Source: Bradymonas sp963697525 (lineage in GTDB: Bacteria > Myxococcota_A > Bradymonadia > Bradymonadales > Bradymonadaceae). From it: 64,000 nucleotides of DNA. The translations under genes and the position numbers were made by a program. The notes beneath the pieces are model-generated. The model was not told the origin of the DNA. It was given only the letters and a program-made list of their open reading frames with translations, and did no database searches. Every line of letters begins with the position of its first letter. The first letter of the stretch is position 1. Positions 45,880-54,991 of this stretch are shown one piece after another. The DNA is taken from assembly GCA_963697525.1 (NCBI GenBank), contig OY969087.1, positions 4,154,001 to 4,218,000 on the forward strand, written 5' to 3'.

Positions 45880-47652
45880 TCACTCCTCGAGGAAGCGGAA
45901 ATACTCGTCGATGAGCGGCTGCGCCTCGACGTCGAAGATGCGCGCGATTTCGCGCAGGTAGCCGCGCAGATACACCGGGCGGGGCAGCACCTCGAGATCG
46001 GCGTCTTCGATGGCCGCCAGGTATTTGATGCCGATATGGGTGCGCAGGCTGAGCTCTTGCAGGCTCAGGTCCGCCTGGCGACGCAGCGCCGCGATGACCT
46101 CGCCGGGAGACTCACTCTGCTTGCGCAGCGCGTCGACCTCGGCGTCGGCGGCAGGGACTTCGCCCTCGCCCTCGTCGGACACCTCGTCTGGCGGCGACGC
46201 TGCCGCCGGGGCGGGCGCAGCGGGCTGGTTGTGCGGGGTCTCCGGCGTGGGATTGGCCGGCGGTGACGACGGCGGGTTGGCCTCGGGAGGCTTGGCATGC
46301 CGTGGTTGCGAGGCGCCCTCGGGGCGCGGGGCGCGTTGACTTCGCTGGCGCGCGCCGACGCCTCGTCGCCCGGGCATGTCGCGCAAGGCGGCCTGGACCT
46401 GCTCGGGGCTGAAGGAGTCGCTGGGCATCGTGAGCACCTGGCGGTACAGCGTCTCGAGCTGCTCGGCCACGCGCGGGCGCTCCTCGGGATCGCTGAACAC
46501 CAGCGAGATGCCCTCTTCGCGCCGGTAGCCCTCCCACAGCCGGCGGCAGTGCTGGCGGACTTCGTTGCGCCCGGTCTCCGGGCTGATGCCCAGTTGCAGC
46601 GCCGGATGGGCATGCGCATCGCGGGGCACCGGGCGCGGGTAGCGCGCGTCGACCAGCGAGATGTCCAACAGGTTTTTGGCCAGCGCCTCGGTGTCTTTGG
46701 ACAGGGCTTCGTCGCCGCGGCCCGGACCCAGGCCGGTGGTGCGCCGGTTGTAGAACCAGCGCCGATCCTCATAGTCCACCGAGGCGAGCACCCGAGGGAA
46801 GATGTTGAGCTCCTGGTGCCAGGCGTGGCACAGCACGTAGCCCAGGTCACGCTCGGAGCCCTCGCGCACCAGGTTGACCACCAGGTAGGCCTCGAAGCGC
46901 CGCCCGGTATCCAACACCACGTGGCTGGCGTGCTCGGAGCCGCGCGCGCTGTCCAATAGGCTGTCCAGGTTCATATTGAGCGGCTGCTCATACAACGTCT
47001 CGAGCACGTCGTCTCGCGCCTGGGGCGCCTCCGGGTGATAGCCGATGGCCTGGTAAAAGGCCGAGCGCAGGTATTGGGTGGACATGCGCACCGCCGCCGG
47101 CTCCGGCGAGCACACCAGCACCGGCACGTCGCTCAGGGTGAACAGACCCACGTCCAGCGGGTCGAGGCCCGGCGACAGGTCGATGAGCACCCAATCAAAC
47201 TCCAGCTCGTGCATCTGCGCCAACAGGATATCGGCGCCCAGCCGCGGGCGCACGAACGGGAAGTGGCGCGCCGCGCCGATATTGGCCAGCCAGATATTGG
47301 CGCTGCCAGTGGGCACGATAAAGTCGGCCACGTGCGATCCCTCCTCGCCGATCGGCGGGACAGTCTCGTGGCGAAAGTCAAAGCGCGGCTCCTCGGCGTG
47401 CAGCAGCACGTTGAGCGTGGGACACGACCAGGAGGCGTCCAGGCACAGGACCCGTTGGTTTTGACGAGCGATCGAGCGTGCGACCTCCGCGCACAGCGTG
47501 CTGCGTCCGGTGCCGCCCTTTCCCCCGCCGAAAGCAACGACCTTGGGCCTGTCGGAGTGCAGTTTCGGGCCAATTCGATTCAAGGTTCCCTCTAATGGCT
47601 TCAAGCACTTGGCAAGGGCACAATCCCACGATAGGTTATGAGCCCGCGGCAT
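45880..47652 (-). CDS. ParA/MinD-type ATPase fused to a RodZ-like HTH domain
   Basis: This 590-residue fusion starts with a MinD/ParA-type P-loop domain: VVAFGGGKGGTGRSTLCAEVARSIA (about residue 40), then LDASWSCPTLNVLL and WVLIDLSPGLDPLDVGLF. The P-loop has Arg in place of the usual second Lys (GRST for GKST). The middle (residues 330-420) is a helical domain. A Pro/Ala-rich linker (about 420-500) leads to a C-terminal helix-turn-helix of the RodZ/HTH_25 type (GEVIAALRRQADLSLQELSLRTHIGIKYLAAIEDAD...YLRGYLREIA). ATG 47652 is the only ATG before the P-loop; a TTG at 47682 is also possible. The gene is divergent from the FHA-coiled-coil gene. A role in positioning or polarity is plausible. Confidence 0.8.
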   Translation of the reverse strand: MPRAHNLSWDCALAKCLKPLEGTLNRIGPKLHSDRPKVVAFGGGKGGTGRSTLCAEVARSIARQNQRVLCLDASWSCPTLNVLLHAEEPRFDFRHETVPPIGEEGSHVADFIVPTGSANIWLANIGAARHFPFVRPRLGADILLAQMHELEFDWVLIDLSPGLDPLDVGLFTLSDVPVLVCSPEPAAVRMSTQYLRSAFYQAIGYHPEAPQARDDVLETLYEQPLNMNLDSLLDSARGSEHASHVVLDTGRRFEAYLVVNLVREGSERDLGYVLCHAWHQELNIFPRVLASVDYEDRRWFYNRRTTGLGPGRGDEALSKDTEALAKNLLDISLVDARYPRPVPRDAHAHPALQLGISPETGRNEVRQHCRRLWEGYRREEGISLVFSDPEERPRVAEQLETLYRQVLTMPSDSFSPEQVQAALRDMPGRRGVGARQRSQRAPRPEGASQPRHAKPPEANPPSSPPANPTPETPHNQPAAPAPAAASPPDEVSDEGEGEVPAADAEVDALRKQSESPGEVIAALRRQADLSLQELSLRTHIGIKYLAAIEDADLEVLPRPVYLRGYLREIARIFDVEAQPLIDEYFRFLEE

Positions 47653-47782
47653 CAAAACGGCGCGAGGTTGTGCCCCGCACAAAATAGTCGGAATCCAGCC
47701 AAATTGGAACTCTTACGTTTGGGACCGACCTTGGGGCCAACTCCATATGAGTACTCATCCGGCAGAGCAGGAAGGTGCATCA

Positions 47783-50767
47783 GTGGCGAAATTGATCTAT
47801 CAGGATCCCGATTCCGGACAGGAAGTGTCGGTCGACATCGGCCCGGGCTTCCCGGAGGTGACGATCGGGCGCAATCCCGGCAATATCGTTCGGATCAACA
47901 ATCCTTCGATCTCTCGCAAGCATGCCAAATTGGTGTTCGACGCCGGCCAGGTCACCCTCTACGACCTGAACAGTTCCAACGGCAGCTACGTCAACGGAAG
48001 CCGCATTCAAAACCAGGCGCTCGTCGACGGCGATCGCATTCGCTGCGGGGAGTTTCCGCTGGATTTCATCGCCGCCGCCGAGCCCGCCGTGCTCGACGTC
48101 GAACCGGTCGACGAGCCCCAGGGGGGAACCTTCGGCGGAAACGGCTTCCAGCAGCAGAGCCCGTCGTCACCGGGCTTTGGCGGAGGCAATCAGTCCTCGC
48201 CGGGCTTTGGCGCAGGCAATCAGTCCTCGCCGGGCTTGGGCGCAGGCAATCAGTCCTCGCCGGGCTTTGGCGCAGGCAGTCAGTCCTCGCCGGGCTTTGG
48301 CGCAGGCAATCAGTCCTCGCCGGGCTATGCCCTCAACTCGGACGCCGGTTACGGAGGCTCGGCCGAGGGGCTCGTCGAATCGTCCGGGTTTGGCGCCGAA
48401 TCGGTCGCCGGCGGGGCGCCGCCGCCCGCGCCCGGCACCGCCGACGGCGGCTACGGCGGGTCCATTCAGGAGTTCGGCGAAGACGACTACGCCGAGCCCG
48501 TCATGTTGGGCGACGGGGACTTCGAGGAGCTCTCCGACGACGACGTGCAGCCGGCAGATGCGGCCTCCACCCTGGCCGAGAGCGGCATCCGCGAATACCG
48601 CGAGGAAGACGACCCCTTTAAGAGCGAAGCCTACTACGCTCAGCCCGAAGGCGAGGGCGATGACGAGTCCGAGCCGCAGTACTACGGCGATGCCGACGAC
48701 TACAATGACTACGGCGACGCCGGCGACTTCGACGATTATGACGATTACGACGACGGCCCGGACACCGCCGCCGAGTCGGTCGAGCATATCGAAGAACTGT
48801 ACGACGATACGACCAACGCCCCGCCCGAGACCATCGCCAAGGGATTGGCGGCCGCCCGCATGATGGGGTCGTCCCAGCCGGATGAGGCGGTCGACTCCGC
48901 CGAACTCGAGGAGTTGCGCCGACGCGTCACCGAGCTCGAACAAGAGCGCGACGCGCTGCACGATGAGCTCGAGGCCAACGCCAAAGACCCGGGAGGGGCG
49001 GCGCAGCTGCAAATCGACCGGCTCCGCAAGGAGCGCAACCGCCTGTCCGAGGAGCGGCGCAATCTGATGCGCCAGCTCAAGGAGACGCGCGCCGAGCTCG
49101 ACGAGCGCCCGGACATCGAGGAGGTCGACCAGCTCCACGAAGAGCTCGACCAGGCGCGCGACGAGGTCGACGGGCTGACCGCCGAGTTGGGCTCCGCGCG
49201 CGAGGACGTGGAGATGCGCGACGAGACCATCGACACCCTCCAGGCGCAGATCGGCGAGTTGGAGGCCGAGCTCGACGAGGTCTCCGAGCGCTTCGCGGCC
49301 ACCGAGCGCGAAAAGCTCGAGGTCGCCGAGGAGAGCTCGCATCTGGGCACCCAGCTCAGCGAGGTCCAGGAGAACCTGGAGAGTTTCGAGCAGCGCTATC
49401 GCCAGGCCGAGGAGACCATCGCCGAGTTGGAGACCCAGGTCGCCCAATTGCAGGACGAGCGCGACCAGCTCCAGCAGACCCTCGACGAGCGCGACCAGAC
49501 GATCGACGAGCAGCAGCAGCGCATCGACGCGCTCGAGTCGCAGATCGACGACCTGAACGCCCAGCTCGCCCAGCTCACCGAGTCGACCGACGAGCTTCGG
49601 GTGCGCGCCGACGCGCTCGAGGCCGAGCGCGACCGACTCCAGCAGACCCTCGACGCCCGTCCCACCGATGACGACGTCGCCTCCCTGCAGCAGCGATTCG
49701 AGGAGACCAGCACCGAACTCGACGAGGTCAGCGCCGAGCGCGACGGGCTGATCAGCCGCCGTGACGAGTTGGAGGCCGAGCTCGCCGACACCCGTGAGCT
49801 ACTCGACAACCTGCAGGACCGCCTCGACGTCATCAGCGCCGAGCGCGACCGCTTGCGTCGCGAGCGCGACGACCACAAGCAGGAAAAGGAGGCCTTCGCC
49901 CGCGAGACCGACTACCTGCAGAGCAACCGGCGCAAGTGGGTCGAGCAGATCGAGGAGCTCGAGGCCAAGGTCTCCGAGTTGGAGAGCGACAAACGGAAGA
50001 AAAAGAAGATCTTCGACGAACTCTCCGGCGACCTGCGCGGGCTGGTCAAGAAGAACCGCGACCTGCAGGAGCAGCTCGGCCAGGCGCAGAATCAACTGGC
50101 CGACGGGCCGACCGCCGACGATGTCGCCGAGCGCGACGCCACCATCGCCGAGTTGCAGGAGCAGCTCGACGAGGCCCAGGCGAGTCTGGCCGACTTGGAG
50201 CGCGATTCCACGGACCTGACGCGAGAGTTGGGCGAAATCGTCGAGGAGCGCGACGCGCTGCGCGAGCAACTCGACGAGTCCCAGGCGGCCGTCGAAGAGC
50301 TCGAGCAGGATACCACCGAGCTGACTCGCCAACTGGGCGAGATTGTCGAGGAGCGCGACGAGCTCCAGGGGAAGCTCGACAAGGTCGAGGAGGAGTTCGA
50401 CGAGCGTCTCGCCGCGATCGAGGCCGAGGCCGACGAGCTCGAGGGGGCGCAGGACGCCCAGATCGACGAGCTTCGCGCCCAGCACGCCCAAGAGTTGGAA
50501 GAACTCGAGGCCGAACACCAAAAGGCGATCGAGGCGGTCAACGCCGAGCGCGACGAGCTTCAGGAGCGTCTCACCGAGCTGGAAGCGCGCCTCGAAGAGC
50601 TCGAGGGCCTCGAAGATGCCGGCGCCGATGCCGCCGAGGCGCAGGCCGAACTGGAGGAGCGCGTCGCCAAGCTCGAAAAGGAACTCGCCGACCGCGAGTC
50701 CACCCTCGCCGAGCTCATCCTCGAGCGCGATCGCCTCGAAGACCAGCTCAAGAGCCAGGCCAGTTGA
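47783..50767 (+). CDS. FHA domain protein with long coiled coil
   Basis: This protein has about 994 residues. The N-terminal FHA domain (residues 1-95) shows VTIGRNPGNIVRINNPSISRKHAKL and LNSSNGSYVNGSRI, so it should bind phosphothreonine. A GFGAGNQSSP minisatellite region (about 128-182), an acidic Tyr/Asp-rich stretch (about 225-350) and a coiled coil of about 600 residues rich in Glu, Leu, Arg and Asp follow. GTG 47783 was preferred because AGGAAGG lies 7 bases upstream and MAKLIY begins the FHA fold; ATG 47747 is the alternative. With Ser/Thr kinases present in this genome, it could be a scaffold recruited by phosphorylation. It is divergent from the ParA-HTH gene. Confidence 0.85.
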   Translation: MAKLIYQDPDSGQEVSVDIGPGFPEVTIGRNPGNIVRINNPSISRKHAKLVFDAGQVTLYDLNSSNGSYVNGSRIQNQALVDGDRIRCGEFPLDFIAAAEPAVLDVEPVDEPQGGTFGGNGFQQQSPSSPGFGGGNQSSPGFGAGNQSSPGLGAGNQSSPGFGAGSQSSPGFGAGNQSSPGYALNSDAGYGGSAEGLVESSGFGAESVAGGAPPPAPGTADGGYGGSIQEFGEDDYAEPVMLGDGDFEELSDDDVQPADAASTLAESGIREYREEDDPFKSEAYYAQPEGEGDDESEPQYYGDADDYNDYGDAGDFDDYDDYDDGPDTAAESVEHIEELYDDTTNAPPETIAKGLAAARMMGSSQPDEAVDSAELEELRRRVTELEQERDALHDELEANAKDPGGAAQLQIDRLRKERNRLSEERRNLMRQLKETRAELDERPDIEEVDQLHEELDQARDEVDGLTAELGSAREDVEMRDETIDTLQAQIGELEAELDEVSERFAATEREKLEVAEESSHLGTQLSEVQENLESFEQRYRQAEETIAELETQVAQLQDERDQLQQTLDERDQTIDEQQQRIDALESQIDDLNAQLAQLTESTDELRVRADALEAERDRLQQTLDARPTDDDVASLQQRFEETSTELDEVSAERDGLISRRDELEAELADTRELLDNLQDRLDVISAERDRLRRERDDHKQEKEAFARETDYLQSNRRKWVEQIEELEAKVSELESDKRKKKKIFDELSGDLRGLVKKNRDLQEQLGQAQNQLADGPTADDVAERDATIAELQEQLDEAQASLADLERDSTDLTRELGEIVEERDALREQLDESQAAVEELEQDTTELTRQLGEIVEERDELQGKLDKVEEEFDERLAAIEAEADELEGAQDAQIDELRAQHAQELEELEAEHQKAIEAVNAERDELQERLTELEARLEELEGLEDAGADAAEAQAELEERVAKLEKELADRESTLAELILERDRLEDQLKSQAS
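48164..48328 (+). repeat. 30-bp in-frame minisatellite in the FHA protein gene
   Basis: Five and a half copies of a 30-bp unit encode SSPGFGAGNQ, with small changes (GGGNQ, GLGAG, GAGSQ). The repeats are near-identical at the DNA level, so copy number probably varies by slippage without breaking the frame. Confidence 0.9.
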
Positions 50768-50773
50768 TCGGGC

Positions 50774-51463
50774 TCAGTCGCTGTCCAGCTCCCAGCGGCC
50801 GACCAGAGGGCGGTGATCGGAGGCGTCGATCTCCTCGAGGATCTGCGCGCTCGTCCACCGTCCGCGACTGGCCAGGATGTAGTCGATGCGCACCATCGGC
50901 TCGGGGTTCGGATAGGTGCCCCCCTCAGTCAGATCGCCGGCGTCGCGCATATTGTCCTTGAGCGCGTGCATCCAGTCGGCGTCGTCGACCTCGTTCAAAT
51001 CTCCCAACAGCAAAGTGGGGTGGCCCGCCGCGAGCACCCGGCCGGTGAGCTCGACCAGCTCGGTGCCGTGCACGCTGCGCTCGGCGTCTCGGTGCGATAG
51101 GTGGGTTGCGATCACCGACAGCGGTCCCTGATCGCTGTCGATGCGCACCACGAGGGCGGCACGCGGCTCGTCGATCTCCTGGGTGAAGCGGAAGATCTGG
51201 TCGACGTCGATGGGCCAGCGCGACAGCAGCGCATGCCCGTACCGGTGGTCGGGGGCTTCCTCGATGGTGGTCACGTAGTGGGCGTGCTCGAGGTGGGTCG
51301 TGTCGCGAAGTTGGGCGGTCGTATCCCCCGACGGCCCCATGGTCCAGTGGTGGCCGACCTCTTGGAGGGCGACGATGTCTGGCTGATGTTGCCGGAGGAT
51401 GCCGGCGATGGCTTCGACGCCTTGCTGGATACCCAGGCGGATATTGTACGTCATGACTTTCAC
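50774..51463 (-). CDS. Endonuclease/exonuclease/phosphatase (EEP) family protein
   Basis: This 229-residue protein with the DNase I-like fold acts on phosphodiesters or phosphates. It starts directly at the fold (MKVMTYNIRLG), followed by DIVALQEVG, HALLSRWPI, VIATHLSHRD, LLLGDLNEVDD, RIDYILAS and SDHRPLVGRW. All catalytic Glu, Asp, Asn and His motifs are present. The substrate is unknown; there is no signal peptide. Its ATG overlaps the stop of the upstream sensor kinase gene by 4 bases (ATGA). Confidence 0.85.
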   Translation of the reverse strand: MKVMTYNIRLGIQQGVEAIAGILRQHQPDIVALQEVGHHWTMGPSGDTTAQLRDTTHLEHAHYVTTIEEAPDHRYGHALLSRWPIDVDQIFRFTQEIDEPRAALVVRIDSDQGPLSVIATHLSHRDAERSVHGTELVELTGRVLAAGHPTLLLGDLNEVDDADWMHALKDNMRDAGDLTEGGTYPNPEPMVRIDYILASRGRWTSAQILEEIDASDHRPLVGRWELDSD

Positions 51464-53079
51464 GCGGACTCCTTGTGCGTAGCGCTGGACTGCTGCACCT
51501 GGTGACCCGTTTGTTGGGCTCGTAACGGCAACCTAATCACGAATGTCGCCCCGTGACCCTCCGAGGCCTGCACGCGGATGTGTCCGTGGTGCTCCTCGAC
51601 GATCTGTTGGGTCATCGCCAACCCCAGGCCGGTGCCGTTGGACTTGGTGGTAAAGAACGGCTCGAAGATATTGTGGCGCTGCTCGGCGTCGATGCCCGGG
51701 CCCTCGTCGGCGATCTCGACGCTGGCCTGCTCGGCGTCGACGGCCACCGAGACCGTCACCGTCGAGCCTCTGGGGCTGGCCTCGATGGCATTCTTGATGA
51801 GGTTGAGCAGCGCCTGGCGAAGTTGATTGGGGTCGGCCCTCACCTCGATGGGCTCGTCGGTGATGTGTACGTCGATGTCCACGCCGGCCTGGCTCCATTC
51901 GAACAGGTGGAAATCGACCAGGCTCTCGACGATGTCGCGCAGATTGCTCGGCTCGAGGTTTGGCGAGGGCAGCCGGGCGTACACCAGGTACTCCTCGGTG
52001 ATGTCGCGCAGGCGATCGACCTCGTCGATGATCGTCTCCAGCAGCGGCATGATCTCCTGGTCGTCGGCCTCGATGCCGCGCTCGATGAGGGTGTCCTGGA
52101 GCATCTCCGAGTTCAGGTTGATGCTCGACAGGGGGTTGCGAAGCTCGTGGGTGATCAGGCTGGTCATGCGCCCGACGGTGGCCAGGCGCTCGGATTTGAG
52201 CAATTGCTGGTGCTGCTCACGCAGCTTGGCGTCGCGCTGGGCCAGGCTGGCGGCCATGGAGTTGAACTCGCGGGTCAGCATGGTGATCTCATCGCCGCCC
52301 GTGCGCCCCTGGGCGATGCCCTCGATGGGCCGATAGTCGCCCTCGCCGATGCGCTTGGCGGCCTCGGTCAGCGTGGTCAACGGGCGCACGGTGACCAGCA
52401 CGGCCACCAGCAGTCCCAACGCGACCAGCAGCGCCAGCGCGCTCAGCGCCCCCAGGGCGTACAGGCTGGAGCGTTGGCTGTCATTGGCCTGGGTGAGCGC
52501 GGCGTCGGTGGTGGCGCGCAGGTCGCTGCGCAGCGAGGCGATCTGGGCGTCCAGGTCGCGCACGTCGGTGCGCAACTCGGCCTGCAGGTCGATGAGCTGC
52601 TGGGCGTAGGCGTCGGGATGCTCGCGCGGCTTGTCGTCGAGCACCAGGTTGGTAAATCGCTGGAACCGCCCGGCAAAGCTAATGGCGTGGCTGCGCAGGT
52701 CGGCCAGCCGGTTTTCGAGGTCGTCGACGTGGTCGGGGCGCCCGTCGGTCAACTCGGCGAGGTTGGCCTGGCGGGCCATCGTCTGGGCGCGCTCGAGCTT
52801 GTGGGTGAACCGGTCGGGCAAAAAATAAATGAGCCGGGTCATCTGCAGAGTGCGCCGCAGCACCAACTGGTCGCGCTCGTTGAGCACCACGTTGAAGCTC
52901 TTGAGGTCGGTCTGCACGTCGCTGAGCAACAGCGAGATGGGCACGACCGTGTGGTTGAGCTGCTGGATGCGCCCGTACAGCCGCTGCGTGCGGTAGGTCC
53001 CGTACATCAGCACCGCCGTAAAGATCACCACGACGGCGGCAAACGCTACAAAGATTTTGGTCGCAATGCTCAGCCGCAT
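51460..53079 (-). CDS. Sensor histidine kinase with HAMP domain
   Basis: This 539-residue membrane kinase has TM1 (residues 8-26), a periplasmic helical sensor of about 155 residues, TM2 (about 188-212), a HAMP domain, and a HisKA domain with LITHELRNPLSSINLNSEML (His at about residue 311). The HATPase domain has NLIKNAIEASP, VEIADEGPGID and GTGLGLAMTQQIVEEHHGHI. ATG 53079 starts the signal/TM segment; the frame is open to 53139. No response regulator is adjacent. Coupling to a nuclease-family gene instead is unusual. Confidence 0.88.
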   Translation of the reverse strand: MRLSIATKIFVAFAAVVVIFTAVLMYGTYRTQRLYGRIQQLNHTVVPISLLLSDVQTDLKSFNVVLNERDQLVLRRTLQMTRLIYFLPDRFTHKLERAQTMARQANLAELTDGRPDHVDDLENRLADLRSHAISFAGRFQRFTNLVLDDKPREHPDAYAQQLIDLQAELRTDVRDLDAQIASLRSDLRATTDAALTQANDSQRSSLYALGALSALALLVALGLLVAVLVTVRPLTTLTEAAKRIGEGDYRPIEGIAQGRTGGDEITMLTREFNSMAASLAQRDAKLREQHQQLLKSERLATVGRMTSLITHELRNPLSSINLNSEMLQDTLIERGIEADDQEIMPLLETIIDEVDRLRDITEEYLVYARLPSPNLEPSNLRDIVESLVDFHLFEWSQAGVDIDVHITDEPIEVRADPNQLRQALLNLIKNAIEASPRGSTVTVSVAVDAEQASVEIADEGPGIDAEQRHNIFEPFFTTKSNGTGLGLAMTQQIVEEHHGHIRVQASEGHGATFVIRLPLRAQQTGHQVQQSSATHKESA

Positions 53080-53225
53080 GGGATGTCGGGGTCGGGGAAA
53101 CGCGGCGCCGCCAGGGGCAATGGGCTTCGGCCAGAGCATAGCGCACCTGCGCGGTCAGCGCGATCGGCGCGTGAGGCTGTGCGTATGCCTGCGACGATGT
53201 ATTCTGTGAACCGACATCGGCGCGG

Positions 53226-53255
53226 TTGACGCTGAAAATTGCGCCGTGCTATCCA
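53226..53255 (+). promoter_or_regulatory. Candidate sigma70-type promoter for the PEGA protein gene
   Basis: TTGACG and TATCCA are separated by 18 bases, with TGC just before the -10 giving an extended -10 feature. It lies in the 311-base divergent gap between the sensor kinase and the PEGA protein gene. Nothing else was seen in that gap. Confidence 0.35.
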
Positions 53256-53390
53256 GTAGTCCCGAAATGGTACACTTGGTGGCAGGTTCTGCGAGCCAAC
53301 CGCCCGCCCCACCCAAGCTGACGTCGCGCGCACCGAACCTGCCCAAATGAGTGACGATTGCTTGGCCACGCGCCGGGAGTTTCGACCGAC

Positions 53391-54917
53391 ATGAGAAAGT
53401 CTGCATCAAACGGTGTTCTTCGGCCGGTGGTGGCCGCGCTCACCGCCGTCGCTTTTGTATTCTCCCCGATGGCGGTGCTCGCCCAGCAGCCCAAGGGGCC
53501 GACGCCCAAGCTGTTCATGCTGCCCACTCAGGGCGTGCGCGATCAGGTGTCGAGCATCATCCCCGAGCGCATCGGCGAGATGATGCGCTCCCAGCTCAAA
53601 GACCAGCGCAGCGTCGAGCTGTTGCCCACCTACGACAAGCTGCAAGAGCAGGGCGGGGGGCGTGCCAACGCCGCCCTCGGCGAGGCCCAGCGCCTGTATA
53701 CGGCGGGCATCGGCTTGTTGACCGCCGGCCAGAACAAAAAGGCATCGAAGAGCTTCCAGAAGGCCGTCGATATCATGGAGCAGAATATCGCCGACCTGCA
53801 AAACTTCGACATGCTCGCCGACGCCTATAAGAATATGGCGCTGGCCTACTTCAACGCCGGCTTCGACTTCGACGGGCGCAAGCGCATGAAAGTCTTCGCC
53901 TGCCTGCGCCCCAACACCAAGCTCGACAAAGAGAAGTTCCCCAAGGAGCTGCGCAAGGTCTTCGCCCACGAGGCGCACAAGGTCACCAAGGGCGGCCCCG
54001 GCAAGCTGGAGGTCAAGACCAAAGGCGGCGCTCAGGGCTTGGTCTACGTCGACGGGGTCAGCAAGGGCAAAACCCCGGCGACCATCACCGACGTGGGTTA
54101 TGGCTACCACTACCTGGTCGTGCGCTCGCCCAACGGCAGCGTGTGGTCCGACCAGATCCGCGTGCGCGGCCGCGGCCGCCGACAGACCTTCAAGGTCGAG
54201 TTGGGCGGCGGCGCCAAGGCGGCGGGTGATGCCAAGGGCGATGATTCCAACCAGCCGGCGTTTTATTCGGGGCTGCTGAGCTCCATCAAGAGCGGCAAAT
54301 TCGCCAGCAAGGAGCTCCAGCCCAACCTGTCGGAGCTGAACACGCGCACCGGCGCCGACTTCGTCGCCTGGATCGCCATGGCCAAGAAGGGCAGCGGCTA
54401 CGCGGCGGTGCCTTTTGTCTACCGCGCCTCCGACGGGCTGATGGTCCAGGGGGAGCCGGTGGAGTTCAATATCGAGCTGTCCAACCTTCGAGTGGGCGTC
54501 AGCCAACTGACCCGCACCATCGTCAGCCTGGTGGGCACCATGCCCGAGGATAAGGCGGTGGCCTCGGTCGAGCTGGGCGCGCCCAAGAAGAAGCCGGCGC
54601 CCACCCATACCGAGCAGGCCAGCGCGACCAAGCAGGCCAGCGCGACCCACGAGACCGCCGGCAGCGCCACCAAGCAAGCCGAGGTGGTGGCGAGCAACGA
54701 GCACCACGACCAGGCCAAGTCGGACACGGACAAGAAAAAGTCGGTCGAGCCCATCGAGCCGCCGTCGAAGAAAGAGTCGAATAACGATAAATGGTGGCTC
54801 ATCGGCGGTGGAGCGGCGGCCGTGCTGGTCACCGGGCTGGTCATCGGCGGCGCGGTGTACGCGTCCGATAGCGGCCCCACGCAAGCCAAGAATTTTGACG
54901 CACAACTGTCGTGGTAG
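53391..54917 (+). CDS. PEGA-domain exported protein with C-terminal TM
   Basis: This 508-residue exported protein has a signal peptide (residues 1-32, ending VLAQ), a TPR-like helical region (about 100-175) and a PEGA domain (about 203-262: GKLEVKTKGGAQGLVYVDGVSKGKTPATI...YHYLVVRSPNG). Beyond it are an alpha/beta region, a low-complexity linker (TKQASATHETAGSATKQ) and a C-terminal TM (WWLIGGGAAAVLVTGLVIGGAVYA). PEGA domains are common in surface proteins of this bacterial group. ATG 53391 was chosen because the signal peptide starts there. The next gene may be co-transcribed. Confidence 0.78.
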   Translation: MRKSASNGVLRPVVAALTAVAFVFSPMAVLAQQPKGPTPKLFMLPTQGVRDQVSSIIPERIGEMMRSQLKDQRSVELLPTYDKLQEQGGGRANAALGEAQRLYTAGIGLLTAGQNKKASKSFQKAVDIMEQNIADLQNFDMLADAYKNMALAYFNAGFDFDGRKRMKVFACLRPNTKLDKEKFPKELRKVFAHEAHKVTKGGPGKLEVKTKGGAQGLVYVDGVSKGKTPATITDVGYGYHYLVVRSPNGSVWSDQIRVRGRGRRQTFKVELGGGAKAAGDAKGDDSNQPAFYSGLLSSIKSGKFASKELQPNLSELNTRTGADFVAWIAMAKKGSGYAAVPFVYRASDGLMVQGEPVEFNIELSNLRVGVSQLTRTIVSLVGTMPEDKAVASVELGAPKKKPAPTHTEQASATKQASATHETAGSATKQAEVVASNEHHDQAKSDTDKKKSVEPIEPPSKKESNNDKWWLIGGGAAAVLVTGLVIGGAVYASDSGPTQAKNFDAQLSW

Positions 54918-54991
54918 TGCATCGCGCGCCCGGAAACACTGCGGGCACGGCAACGCCGGCGCCAGAAACAAGAACCAAGAGCCAGATCCGA

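Noticed and set aside
48164..48328. 30-bp repeats as a CRISPR array
   Set aside because: They are direct tandem copies without spacers, in frame within the FHA protein gene.
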